Source: Desulfohalobiaceae bacterium
Lineage (GTDB): Bacteria > Desulfobacterota > Desulfovibrionia > Desulfovibrionales > Desulfothermaceae
Reading direction: 5' to 3'
Assembly (NCBI GenBank): GCA_021737085.1
Contig: JAIPEP010000012.1
Span: 1-32,452, forward strand
DNA: 32,452 nucleotides
Made by a program: the position numbers and the translations under genes
The notes under the pieces: model-generated
What the model saw: the letters and a program-made list of their open reading frames with translations, nothing else
Databases searched by the model: none
What the model was told of the DNA's origin: nothing
Part shown: positions 1 to 7,337 of the stretch, in pieces
Layout of the letters: every line of letters begins with the position of its first letter
Numbering within the stretch: the first letter of the stretch is position 1

Positions 1-321
1 CACGATTGGATCAAACAGAAAGGCGATCCATCCAGAATGATCCTAATGGACGTTTCCGGTGACTCCATGTCACCGGAGATTAAAGACGGGGACACAGTCT
101 TAATAGATCAGAGCCAGACGGATATATATATTGGAAAAATATATGCAGTGAGCATTGGCCAGGAGATAACAGTAAAATACGTAGAAAGAGTTCCGGAAAA
201 AATCATCTTGCGCAGCGCCAACAGGGGTTGGCATGATATAGAAGTAGACATAAGAGGAGACTTGGGAGAATCGGTAAGCATCATTGGCAGGGTTATCTGG
301 TGGTGTAGGGAGGCGAGGTAG
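1..321 (+). CDS. S24/LexA-like repressor-protease, C-terminal part (5' end outside window)
   Basis: The reading frame is open from the first base and ends at 319-321, so this is the C-terminal ~106 residues of a longer protein. It shows the S24 peptidase signature: SGDSM with the catalytic Ser, followed by a D-G-D-x-V-x-I-D strand, and about 40 residues later a V-K-Y-V-E-R segment carrying the general-base Lys. These are features of phage CI-type and LexA-type repressors that cleave themselves on RecA activation. The DNA-binding N-terminus would lie upstream and is not visible, so prophage repressor versus host regulator cannot be decided. Base composition is more AT-rich than in the genes that follow, which would fit a prophage or acquired origin. 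Confidence 0.85.
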   Translation, partial: HDWIKQKGDPSRMILMDVSGDSMSPEIKDGDTVLIDQSQTDIYIGKIYAVSIGQEITVKYVERVPEKIILRSANRGWHDIEVDIRGDLGESVSIIGRVIWWCREAR

Positions 322-380
322 CGGAGCTGACACCGTTCTGACGGATGCCCTTCTCACCCACAGAGCGGACAGATATCCAC

Positions 381-1544
381 CTATTCCCCGATCCGTCTCA
401 GGTATTCCTCCCGGCAATTCCTCTCCACATCCAACAGGCCCCGCAGGGCCTGATTGAAGTCCCGGGCCCCGGTGGCAAAGACACCGTGGCCGTACACAAT
501 CACCCCCTTGTCCTCCTCGATCGCTGGAGGAACGGTTCTGCACAGCCCGAAGGGCCCGGTGCCCACCTCCCCAGGCACGACGGGATAGCCCCGCACCTCG
601 CGCTGTTCGGGACAGCGGCGGAAGCATTCGCCCTCTTTGTCGCAATCCCCTCTCTTGTCGCAATCCATGGACATGATCACGGAAAACTTGGGATGACCGT
701 GCAGCACGGCCAAGTGCCCCGTCTTGCGCAGAATGTCCCGATGCGCCGGTAGCTCGCTGGAAGCGGTGATCCCCGCGCAGGAGGAGTTGTCCAGGGGGCA
801 GGGGTCGATGTGGCCTATTAGCTCGTCCAGGGAGCTGCTGGTCTGGGAGATGTACAGGGTATCCCCATAGAGATAGGAGATGTTGCCGAAGAAAGAGTCC
901 ACCAGCTTGTATCCCACCACCATTTTCCCTGCCTCATCCATGGCCCGGATCATCCGTGCCTTGTCCCGGAAGGGGCCGCGCTCCAGCTCCGCATCCGGTT
1001 CCTCCGGCAAGGGGTCCAGATAGGACAGGGCCTTATGCAGCACCTCCCTCTGCTCCGGGGCTACCGAGCCGTTCTTGCTGTCCTGCAGATAGTCGGAGAA
1101 GAACTTGACGAAGCAGGCGAAGCACACCGAGCTATAGAGGATGTAGGCCTGCTCCGGGCTGACCCACCCGTAGGCCACTATCCCGCGGTCCTGGACCATA
1201 ACCGCTTTCCTGGTCCTCAGGGCCTGCGTGAGCCTCTCCGGATCCAGTGATGGAACCACCGGGATGTCATGGATAAAGGTCCTGGTCTCGCAGTCCTCCG
1301 GGAGGATCCTTCCCTCGTTTGTCCGGCACAAATAGCTGATGATGGACCTGTATGGCTCCCGGGGAGGGGAAAAGAGAAGGGAGTTGATATTTATCCTCTC
1401 GAAAACCCCCTCCAGGATCTCGGTTTGCGGATCTTCCCTGTTCCAGACCAGATCCGCGTCCAGGAAGCCGAGCAGGGCCTGTCCCGGTTCCGCAAGCTCC
1501 GCCTGTTCCAGCTTGCTCACATATTTGTCTATGATGTCCTTCAT
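381..1544 (-). CDS. Class II aldolase/adducin-like protein with degenerate N-terminal half-domain and Cys cluster
   Basis: 387 aa. The C-terminal half (~195-385) is a recognisable class II aldolase/adducin domain: G-N-I-S at 220-223, Glu264, the metal-ligand pair His282-x-His284 and a third His353 in a Y-G-H-G motif. Such enzymes use a divalent metal to stabilise an enediolate in aldol cleavage or epimerisation. Residues ~90-150 resemble the tail of a second aldolase domain (R-K-A-V-M-V-Q-D-R-G-I-V-A-Y-G), but the usual N-H-G histidine is replaced, so that copy looks non-catalytic. Cys295, 301, 307 and 311 (C-x5-C-x5-C-x3-C) lie between the second and third metal histidines and could bind metal or FeS (inference). 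The start was chosen because its ATG overlaps the stop of the upstream oxidoreductase gene (ATGA), implying coupled translation; the frame is open further upstream, but only as a shadow of that gene. The substrate is unknown. Confidence 0.8.
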   Translation of the reverse strand: MKDIIDKYVSKLEQAELAEPGQALLGFLDADLVWNREDPQTEILEGVFERININSLLFSPPREPYRSIISYLCRTNEGRILPEDCETRTFIHDIPVVPSLDPERLTQALRTRKAVMVQDRGIVAYGWVSPEQAYILYSSVCFACFVKFFSDYLQDSKNGSVAPEQREVLHKALSYLDPLPEEPDAELERGPFRDKARMIRAMDEAGKMVVGYKLVDSFFGNISYLYGDTLYISQTSSSLDELIGHIDPCPLDNSSCAGITASSELPAHRDILRKTGHLAVLHGHPKFSVIMSMDCDKRGDCDKEGECFRRCPEQREVRGYPVVPGEVGTGPFGLCRTVPPAIEEDKGVIVYGHGVFATGARDFNQALRGLLDVERNCREEYLRRIGE

Positions 1545-3286
1545 GCCCAAAGCCCCAGCTCCTTCGCCTTTTTCGGCAAGGGAAGCCCCTCCCCGTCCAG
1601 CCCCCGTATGCGGTAATAGTTGCCCCTGGCCTCCAGGAAGGCCTCCCTGTCCAGGGGCGGGACCTCCAGGTCCTCGAAGCTGCCTCCTTTGTGTGTGAAG
1701 AAGCGCTCCGGCAGATCGTCGTCGCTGGCAGTGAAGCCGTTGGCGCAATTGAGCATCCGTTCCCGGAAATAGATCCTCTCCCCGATATCCAGCAGCTGCT
1801 GCTGGGAGTATTCTATCCCTGTCACTGCGGTAAGCGCCTTGGCGTACTCCTCCAGTGTGGCGCTCAGGAAGGCGAATTTGCAGGCGGTAAGCGAGTCCAC
1901 AACCGCGTTCATGTCCTCCGCGATCTTGATGATGCGCGCCTTGCCCGCAAAGCTGAACCTGTCCGTGACCACCGGCTTGCGCAGGATCTCGTGGACAATG
2001 GGATAGGAGCGGAGGTGGCATCCCCCCCGGGTGGAGGTGGCATAGGCCAGGGCCATGCCATAGGCCCCCCTGGGGTCGTATGCCGGCAGCTCCTGGCCCT
2101 TGACGGTCACCGCCGCCTCGGGGCTGCCTTGCGCCGCGGCGTACGCCGCGCTGCCCAAGGCGAGATCCGCGCCCTCTCCCCGGCAATGGGCGATGTCCTC
2201 GATCAGGCCGAGGATTTTGTCCGGAGTCAATTCTTGGCCGGTGACCTCCGCGTAGCAGCCAAGGGTCGCGCCGGTGCTTATGGTGTCCAGCCCGTATTCC
2301 GTGCAGAGCCGGTTGGCCTCCACCACGGTCTCCCGGCTCTCGTTGCCTATCAGCGCGCTGAAATGGGACATGGTCTCGAATTCCGGCATGGGCCGCTTGT
2401 CCCGCGACCTGCGCTTGCACTGGATGCGGCATCCGGTGCAGCCGGCTTTCTTGGGGCTGTATTCCCTGAAGTAGGCAGGGGCGTTCATCTCTGTGGCGGC
2501 AGGGAAATGGGTGTGCCGGAAGTTGTCCGCGGGCATCATGCGCCTGCTGTCCATGAGATCGTACAGCGCTCCCGTGCCGAAGCTGCTTAGCCCCAGATCG
2601 CCGCTCAATACCGGGGAGGCGGCAATCAGTCTGTTGATGTCCTCTCCTGCCCGTTGCAGCCCTTCCGGATCCCACACCTTTGTTTTTCCCTCCCCCAAGA
2701 CGGTGATGTACTTTAGGTTCTTGGCGGCGCAGACCAGGCCCAGTCCGTTCCTGCCGGCAAAGAAATGGGAATCCACCACGACGTTGGCCAAGCGGGCGCC
2801 GTTTTCCGCAGCCGGCCCGATGATCAGGCTGGAGGCGCGCCCCTCCAGCCGCTCGCGGGCCTGGCTGACCCCCATCCCTTGCAGGGCCCTAGCAGGGCTC
2901 AGGGAGCACTGGGAGCCCCGGATTTCGATTCCGCATAGCTCCCGGCTCTGCCCCGTGATCACCAGGCCGTCCCAGCCCGCCTTTTTCAGGGTGCTGCCGA
3001 AGCTTCCCCCTACCGAGGAGTCTGCCAAGGTGCCGGTCAGAGGAGAGCGGGACATGACACACATCCTGCCGGAGGTGGGGGCCCTGGTATTCACTAGCGG
3101 GCCGGTCATCAGGACCAGGGGCATATCCGGGTCCTGCCAGCCCAGGGACATGCGTTCCTTCAGCAAATAGCCTGCTAAGCCCTTGCCCCCGATATAGGCT
3201 CCATAGACCTCTTGGGGCAGGGTCAGGGTGGAGGACTTCCCCTCCCTGAGATCGATACACAGGATCTTTCCGTGCCATCCGTACAT
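1541..3286 (-). CDS. Aldehyde ferredoxin oxidoreductase family protein
   Basis: 581 aa, close to the usual ~600 for tungsten/molybdenum bis-pyranopterin aldehyde:ferredoxin oxidoreductases. The N-terminal domain opens with M-Y-G-W-H-G-K-I-L and has the G-G-K-G-L-A turn at 33-38 and a G-R-N-G-L-G segment at 178-183. The [4Fe-4S] ligands are visible as Cys283-x2-Cys286-x3-Cys290, with the fourth, Cys469, in the D-S-L-T-A-C-K-F motif. A D-P-R-G motif (404-407) and D-D-D-L-P-E-R-F (522-529) are also family marks. The start at 3286 aligns with the family N-terminus and has GAGGA 7-8 nt upstream; an ORF running further upstream shows no family similarity. Known members oxidise aldehydes to acids with ferredoxin, or reduce acids; the substrate here is unassigned. 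It overlaps the aldolase-like gene by 4 nt, suggesting that one handles the other's product. Confidence 0.9.
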   Translation of the reverse strand: MYGWHGKILCIDLREGKSSTLTLPQEVYGAYIGGKGLAGYLLKERMSLGWQDPDMPLVLMTGPLVNTRAPTSGRMCVMSRSPLTGTLADSSVGGSFGSTLKKAGWDGLVITGQSRELCGIEIRGSQCSLSPARALQGMGVSQARERLEGRASSLIIGPAAENGARLANVVVDSHFFAGRNGLGLVCAAKNLKYITVLGEGKTKVWDPEGLQRAGEDINRLIAASPVLSGDLGLSSFGTGALYDLMDSRRMMPADNFRHTHFPAATEMNAPAYFREYSPKKAGCTGCRIQCKRRSRDKRPMPEFETMSHFSALIGNESRETVVEANRLCTEYGLDTISTGATLGCYAEVTGQELTPDKILGLIEDIAHCRGEGADLALGSAAYAAAQGSPEAAVTVKGQELPAYDPRGAYGMALAYATSTRGGCHLRSYPIVHEILRKPVVTDRFSFAGKARIIKIAEDMNAVVDSLTACKFAFLSATLEEYAKALTAVTGIEYSQQQLLDIGERIYFRERMLNCANGFTASDDDLPERFFTHKGGSFEDLEVPPLDREAFLEARGNYYRIRGLDGEGLPLPKKAKELGLWA

Positions 3287-3392
3287 ATCCGTCCTCGTGG
3301 TCAGGGCAGCCGGACATTCCGGGCATGCCTGGACTGCCAAGCCCAGGACCGTGCAGCGAAGTTTACCCTTCCCTCTAGCTCCCTGTTTAAGG

Positions 3393-3398
3393 TATAAT
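3393..3398 (+). promoter_or_regulatory. Candidate -10 box for the 52-aa membrane protein gene
   Basis: A perfect TATAAT lies about 110 nt upstream of the start at 3509. No convincing -35 is found 16-18 nt upstream, so the call rests on the -10 alone. The opposite strand reads TTATAC here and could equally serve the oxidoreductase gene starting at 3286. Confidence 0.3.
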
Positions 3399-3508
3399 TT
3401 TTTCTGGAAAGCTTTATGACATGGCCGGGGCGAGCGCACAACCCGGTAAGGGCGCCCCGTACAGAGAAACCGCAACCTCCAGGAAGGAGAAAAGGTGGGA
3501 GATTACAC

Positions 3509-3667
3509 ATGATACTAGGTTTGGGAATACTAAATTTCCTCCTTATACTATGGCAGTTAGCCACTGGCATGCGTTGGATAAAGGTTTCCTATAAGACACA
3601 CAAAAAAACCGGAATAGCCCTGCTAGTCAGTGCTCTGATTCATGGAGCACTCGCCTTATTGGTCTAA
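3509..3667 (+). CDS. Small two-helix membrane protein, 52 aa
   Basis: The ATG is preceded by a G-rich AAGGTGGGA at good spacing, and the protein is almost entirely two hydrophobic helices (residues ~2-18 and ~35-51) separated by a basic loop with M-R-W-I-K-V-S-Y-K-T-H-K-K. His residues sit just before helix 2 and within it (L-I-H-G-A-L), a spacing seen in haem-binding cytochrome-b-like hairpins, but that role is only a guess. I do not recognise the family. The frame is open upstream to 3416, but that extension is Arg/Pro-rich and not membrane-like, so the shorter start is preferred. Confidence 0.6.
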   Translation: MILGLGILNFLLILWQLATGMRWIKVSYKTHKKTGIALLVSALIHGALALLV

Positions 3668-3704
3668 CAGGGCGCCCCCAATCTTCCAATTGCTTCGTTG
3701 CTTC

Positions 3705-3756
3705 AAAAAGTTCAAACTCTCACGTAGGCTAACTACGCTACGACCTTGAACTTTTT
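3705..3756. repeat. Nested inverted repeat
   Basis: The outer arms AAAAAGTTCAA (3705-3715) and TTGAACTTTTT (3746-3756) are perfectly complementary. Inside them CGTAG/CTACG (3723-3727 and 3733-3737) form a second short stem around GCTAA. The run of T on one side and A on the other could let it act as a weak bidirectional terminator between the membrane-protein gene and the next unit; it may equally be a dispersed extragenic repeat. Confidence 0.6.
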
Positions 3757-3909
3757 TCGCCCGTCACTTGAAATTTTTGAACGCCCTGCCTGCCAAGACG
3801 TTTTCAAAGACTACTAAGGATGCCTTCGCCTCCTTCATATGACCGAAGCTTACTGTCCTGGAATGACTAGCACCTTGCCAGGCTTTCCAGGACATTATAC
3901 CTCATTGCA

Positions 3910-3938
3910 TTGACCGTATATCTATAGCATGGTAATAT
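3910..3938 (+). promoter_or_regulatory. Sigma70-type promoter for the 109-aa gene
   Basis: TTGACC (3910-3915), a 17-bp spacer and TAATAT (3933-3938). It points at the gene starting at 4105 and implies a leader of roughly 160 nt containing a short hairpin at 4046-4067. Confidence 0.6.
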
Positions 3939-4104
3939 ATTTATTGTATTAGATTTTAACCTGTTTTTGTAATGCCTTTTCTGGAATTGATGTTGATTTC
4001 CTTCATGTCAAACACAACCTTCTAAAAGAAATTTCGGACCTATTTCATTTTCCCATAAGAGAAAATGCAATTGTTACTTTTTAAAGCCTAAAAAGGAGGC
4101 AAAC

Positions 4105-4434
4105 ATGGATGCGAGTTATGTAAAAGAGTGTTATCCCAATTCCTGCTCCCAGGTTGAAAGTGCATGGAACGATTACTTAGATGCACTGCAAGAGGTCTTA
4201 AATAACCTGGAAACAGAAGTTCAAGCAGCAGAAAGCAAGAGCTATTGCACAGAAGATTGGTGCCGTGCAACCGAGAAGATTCTAGAGGACTTTTTCCATC
4301 TTATCTTTTCTTTGCATGTCCCTAGCTTTATTCAGGAACATGAGTCTGAAAAACTATATAACCTAAAGAAGAAAGTACAAAGTCTTTATACAAGATTCCG
4401 CTCTGCATCTGATATGTCCGTCTCAGGGTTATAG
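4105..4434 (+). CDS. Hypothetical helical protein, 109 aa
   Basis: The ATG follows AAGGAGG at 5-nt spacing, and a good promoter lies upstream, so expression is likely. The protein is predicted mainly helical and rich in Glu, Lys and Ser, with four Cys: two near the N-terminus (E-C-Y-P-N-S-C) and two mid-protein (Y-C-T-E-D-W-C), plus a hydrophobic F-F-H-L-I-F-S-L stretch. There is no signal peptide or clear membrane segment. I do not recognise the family. The AT-rich codon use contrasts with neighbouring genes and suggests recent acquisition. It stands alone, followed directly by a broken Nudix gene end. Confidence 0.7.
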   Translation: MDASYVKECYPNSCSQVESAWNDYLDALQEVLNNLETEVQAAESKSYCTEDWCRATEKILEDFFHLIFSLHVPSFIQEHESEKLYNLKKKVQSLYTRFRSASDMSVSGL

Positions 4435-4435
4435 T

Positions 4436-4591
4436 TTGTGGCCCACGGGATCGGGCAAGCGCCGCGCCTTCCCCAAGGTGGATCGCGCCGGCTGGTTCGA
4501 GGAGAGCACAGCCGCGGACAAGCTGCACAAGGGGCAAGTTCCGCTTTTGGACCGGTTGCGGAGGTACCTGGAAGGAAGCACTACGTATTAG
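4436..4591 (+). pseudogene. Remnant of a Nudix hydrolase gene (C-terminal ~51 codons)
   Basis: In the frame ending at TAG 4589-4591 the translation contains W-P-T-G-S-G-K-R-R-A-F-P-K-V-D-R-A-G-W-F and then Q-V-P-L-L-D-R-L. This matches the C-terminal end of the COG4119-type Nudix NTP pyrophosphohydrolases (typically F-P-E-V-D-R-A-x-W-F ... Q-x-P-F-L-D-R-L). The Nudix box and everything upstream are missing: the frame merges directly into the end of the 109-aa gene. The GC-rich composition of this piece contrasts with the AT-rich gene before it, marking a junction near 4435. An insertion or deletion that replaced the front of a Nudix gene is the simplest reading. Confidence 0.65.
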
Positions 4592-4632
4592 GGTCCCCTC
4601 ATGTACCACGCTTCAACAAAGGGATACAATTG

Positions 4633-5259
4633 TCAATTTGGGGCGGGCTCTTTGGTGATCTCCAGTAGCGAATCCGCGATATCCCGGCTCAGGGAAGCCA
4701 GTGCCTTACTCATGGCCGCGGCGACAGCTTGATGATCCGCACCCTTCACTGGGGGCTTATATACGGCCCGCCGAGTGCGAAGGGCTTTTCCGCTTTGGGT
4801 ATCCCGGAAGGTCCAATTGGCGATCAGAAGGGCCCGGTCCCGCTCCAGGGACTCGAACCGATGCACATCCAAACTGAGGCGATAGTCACTGCGAGCTCTT
4901 TTGCGTTCGGGAAACACTGCGATATTCCCGCCGCAAAGACGGGAGTTCAGATTGGCCCTCAGGACCCGGACAAAGTTCTCCCGCAAGGGCTCGGCCCAGT
5001 GATGGAGCTCGCTTAAGCTGAGCCGATTGGGCCCCACCCGGGTCACCATTTCCGAACGATCCAGGTATTCGGGGAAAGACACCGGACCGAGCTCCACGTG
5101 CGGACATGCTTCGCTCTGGGCCATGGAGCCCTCGGACCCGCCTCCCGAAGTTTTCGCGGTCAATACATAAAAGGAGGTGGGCTGAGAGGCCGTACATCCC
5201 ACAAAAAACAAGATCCCCAGGAAGAGGAGGAAGGGGCGAAAAAATGCCATGTGGCTCAT
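4633..5259 (-). CDS. ABC-transport auxiliary lipoprotein (PqiC/DUF330-like) of the Mla system
   Basis: 208 aa. A signal peptide of ~20 hydrophobic residues ends in a lipobox F-V-G-C with Cys22 as the lipidated residue, so the mature protein should be an outer- or inner-membrane lipoprotein. The mature start (S-F-Y-V-L-T-A) and the later V-x-F-P-E-Y-L-D-R-S-E-M-V-T-R pattern are typical of the family that accompanies MCE transporters (PqiC-like). The start at 5259 has TGGAGT 5 nt upstream; an in-frame ATG further upstream is less likely because it puts polar residues before the signal peptide. It is last in the mlaE-F-D order, 145 nt after mlaD, and probably links the MCE protein to the outer membrane (known of PqiC, inferred here). 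Confidence 0.85.
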   Translation of the reverse strand: MSHMAFFRPFLLFLGILFFVGCTASQPTSFYVLTAKTSGGGSEGSMAQSEACPHVELGPVSFPEYLDRSEMVTRVGPNRLSLSELHHWAEPLRENFVRVLRANLNSRLCGGNIAVFPERKRARSDYRLSLDVHRFESLERDRALLIANWTFRDTQSGKALRTRRAVYKPPVKGADHQAVAAAMSKALASLSRDIADSLLEITKEPAPN

Positions 5260-5404
5260 AGTTACTCCAGATTTGTCCATCCTAACCTGTTCCCCATCGA
5301 AAGCCATCCTATCCGGAAGGTAGCTTTTCTCCCGGGCATCCCGCTATCCGCCCGGAAGGACCAACTGGCCCGGACGAAGGACTTTCCCCGAGATTTTTAA
5401 AAAA

Positions 5405-6466
5405 TCAATTGCTCCCCTTGCCTCGCCACAGGGCATCCGGATGCCGTTCCAGGTATCGAGCCAGGGATCGAATGGAACTGGCTGCCGAGGAGACCTCCTT
5501 TAGCGCGTCCTTTAGCTGGTAGCGAAGCTCGGGGTCGCCAGCCATATCCTCCACTGCTGCTAGAGAGGTTTCGCTCTGTTTTAGTGTGGAGCGGGCAGCT
5601 TCCAGGGCCTGCCTCAGGCTGGAAGCCAGCTCTCCGCTAGCCCCCTGGTCCAGGGACAGGGTTCCCTCCATCTGCTCGAAGGCGTCTTCTGCAGCCCTGC
5701 TGGCGTTGTTCAGCTCCCGGGCAAGACGCTCCAGCCGCTTGTCCGTTCGCTGCATCATCCCTTGAGCCGAGTCCAGGGTGGTGTTCAACTGCTTCGCCAC
5801 TTGGGGCACCTCCCTGTCCAGATCCGTTAACACACTTCTGGCTGCCTGCAGGGACTTATTCAAGGCTTTAAGGCTCTCCGAGACCTGAGGGGAGTTGATG
5901 GTCCGCTCGATCCCTTCCAATGCAGAGGTAAGCTTGGTCAACAACTCCTCGAGCGGAAGTTTTTGCACAGTCCGGGAAATCTCCTGCATTCTGGAGGGAA
6001 CCGTGGGGATCTCGGGATACTTCAGATCCCGCTGGGCCATTTTCGCCGGAGTCCCGGGCATGATGTCCAGCTCGACCATGCGCTGCCCGGTAATGTAGCT
6101 CAGATTGCGGACCCGGGCCCGCATCCCCCGATCGATCAAGTCGGAGAAGAGCTCGTCCACTTGGCCCTTCCCCTCCTTCCATCGGATTAGGCGGGGATCT
6201 ATCTCGATATAGACCGGCATGTTCACGGTCATGGCTTCCGGGTTGGTCACCACGCGGACATCGGTTACTCTCCCGATTCGCACCCCCCGGAACTGGACCG
6301 GGGCGCCTTCGCTCAATCCGCTCACGGAGTTTTCGAAGTTGAGAACAAATCTCGATTTTTGCACCCAAAACTCGGACTGGGTCAAAAAAACTGCGAACAA
6401 GGCGGCAATGAGCAGCCCCCCGAGCACAAAGCTCCCTACGAGAATGCTTGTGGTCCGACCTCTCAT
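5405..6466 (-). CDS. mlaD: MlaD/MCE-domain lipid-binding protein
   Basis: 353 aa. One N-terminal transmembrane helix (~8-28) anchors it in the inner membrane, followed by an MCE domain (~36-115) with the characteristic G-A-P-V-Q-F-R-G-V-R-I-G-R-V strand. The remainder (~150-310) is a long, heptad-like helical region rich in Leu, Ser, Asn and Gln. Such tails let MCE hexamers form a periplasmic channel for phospholipids. The tail is much longer than in E. coli MlaD (183 aa), as in many delta-proteobacterial and Mce-type proteins. The ATG overlaps the stop of the ATPase gene by 4 nt (ATGA), so the two are translationally coupled. Confidence 0.92.
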   Translation of the reverse strand: MRGRTTSILVGSFVLGGLLIAALFAVFLTQSEFWVQKSRFVLNFENSVSGLSEGAPVQFRGVRIGRVTDVRVVTNPEAMTVNMPVYIEIDPRLIRWKEGKGQVDELFSDLIDRGMRARVRNLSYITGQRMVELDIMPGTPAKMAQRDLKYPEIPTVPSRMQEISRTVQKLPLEELLTKLTSALEGIERTINSPQVSESLKALNKSLQAARSVLTDLDREVPQVAKQLNTTLDSAQGMMQRTDKRLERLARELNNASRAAEDAFEQMEGTLSLDQGASGELASSLRQALEAARSTLKQSETSLAAVEDMAGDPELRYQLKDALKEVSSAASSIRSLARYLERHPDALWRGKGSN

Positions 6467-7263
6467 AATCCGCTCTCCATACGCTCTCCTCCTCGGGTGA
6501 GAAAGGCCCTGACCCTGGTATCGCCGCTGGATTGCAGGAGCTTCCTGGGCTTGCCCCTGGCGATGGCGGTCTTCTCCTTACTGTCCAGTAAAATAGCATC
6601 GTCCGCGATGGCGTAAATGCTGTCCAGCTCGTGGGTCACCACCACCATGCTCGTGCCCAGGCTGTCGCAGAGCTCCAGTATGAGGTCATCCAAGAGCTTG
6701 GCATTGACCGGATCCAGCCCGGCCGAGGGCTCGTCGAGAAAGAGGATCTCCGGATCTAGGGCCATGGCCCGGGCCAAGCCGGCCCGTTTCTGCATCCCCC
6801 CGCTCAGCTGGGCCGGATAGGACTCCTCGGCACCGGTCAAACCCACCAGGGCCAGCTTGAGGGAAACCAGATCCCGGATATCCCGGGTGGAGAGCTCGGT
6901 ATACAGCTCCAGGGGCAAGGCCACGTTCTCCGACAGGGTCATGGAGCTCCACAGGGCCCCCCGTTGATATAGCACGCCGCAACGGCGCAGAATCTCCTTC
7001 CGCGCCGAGTCCGACCCGCCCCAGAAGTCCTCGCCGCGGAACAGGACCTCTCCGCTGTCGGGCCGAGCAAGACCCACGAGGGCCTTGAGCAGGGTGGACT
7101 TCCCGCTGCCGCTCTCGCCCATGACCACGAACACCTCGCCCTCCCGGACCTGAAAACTCACCCCTTCCAGGACCACATACCCTCCGTAGCTCACCAGCAT
7201 ATCCTTCACACTCAAGTGGATGGAGGGGCCCCCGGGGGGATTGTTTTCCGCCTGCTCCCGCAT
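6463..7263 (-). CDS. mlaF: Mla-type ABC transporter ATPase
   Basis: 266 aa, cytoplasmic ATPase of the phospholipid transporter. Walker A G-E-S-G-S-G-K-S-T at 49-57, Q-loop Gln100, signature L-S-G-G-M-Q-K-R at 153-160, Walker B I-L-F-L-D-E at 173-178, and switch His211. The L-S-G-G-M-Q-K-R-A-G-L-A-R-A form is typical of MlaF/Ttg2A. The start at 7263 was preferred because upstream in-frame codons overlap only the spacer after mlaE; GGAG lies ~10 nt before it. It overlaps mlaD by 4 nt and lies 74 nt after mlaE. Confidence 0.93.
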   Translation of the reverse strand: MREQAENNPPGGPSIHLSVKDMLVSYGGYVVLEGVSFQVREGEVFVVMGESGSGKSTLLKALVGLARPDSGEVLFRGEDFWGGSDSARKEILRRCGVLYQRGALWSSMTLSENVALPLELYTELSTRDIRDLVSLKLALVGLTGAEESYPAQLSGGMQKRAGLARAMALDPEILFLDEPSAGLDPVNAKLLDDLILELCDSLGTSMVVVTHELDSIYAIADDAILLDSKEKTAIARGKPRKLLQSSGDTRVRAFLTRGGERMESGL

Positions 7264-7337
7264 GGCTATCCACTCCGTACTCGGCCTGACCTTTGAACCA
7301 TAGCCGCTGCGTAACCTGATACAGGCTCGCCTTCCGG

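Larger units (their letters stand above)
3668..4104. other. 437-nt AT-rich non-coding stretch with hairpins
   Basis: No supportable gene. It holds a nested inverted repeat (3705-3756), a 9-bp inverted repeat GTCCTGGAA/TTCCAGGAC (3855-3863 and 3885-3893), a good promoter (3910-3938) and a small leader hairpin CATTTTC/GAAAATG (4046-4067) upstream of the 109-aa gene. Its composition is clearly more AT-rich than the metabolic genes around it. Confidence 0.7.

Noticed and set aside
381-2675. One continuous 764-codon minus-strand frame
   Set aside because: Its first ~377 codons are a shadow of the aldehyde oxidoreductase gene in another frame (Arg/Gly/Pro-rich, no family); the real gene begins at 1544.
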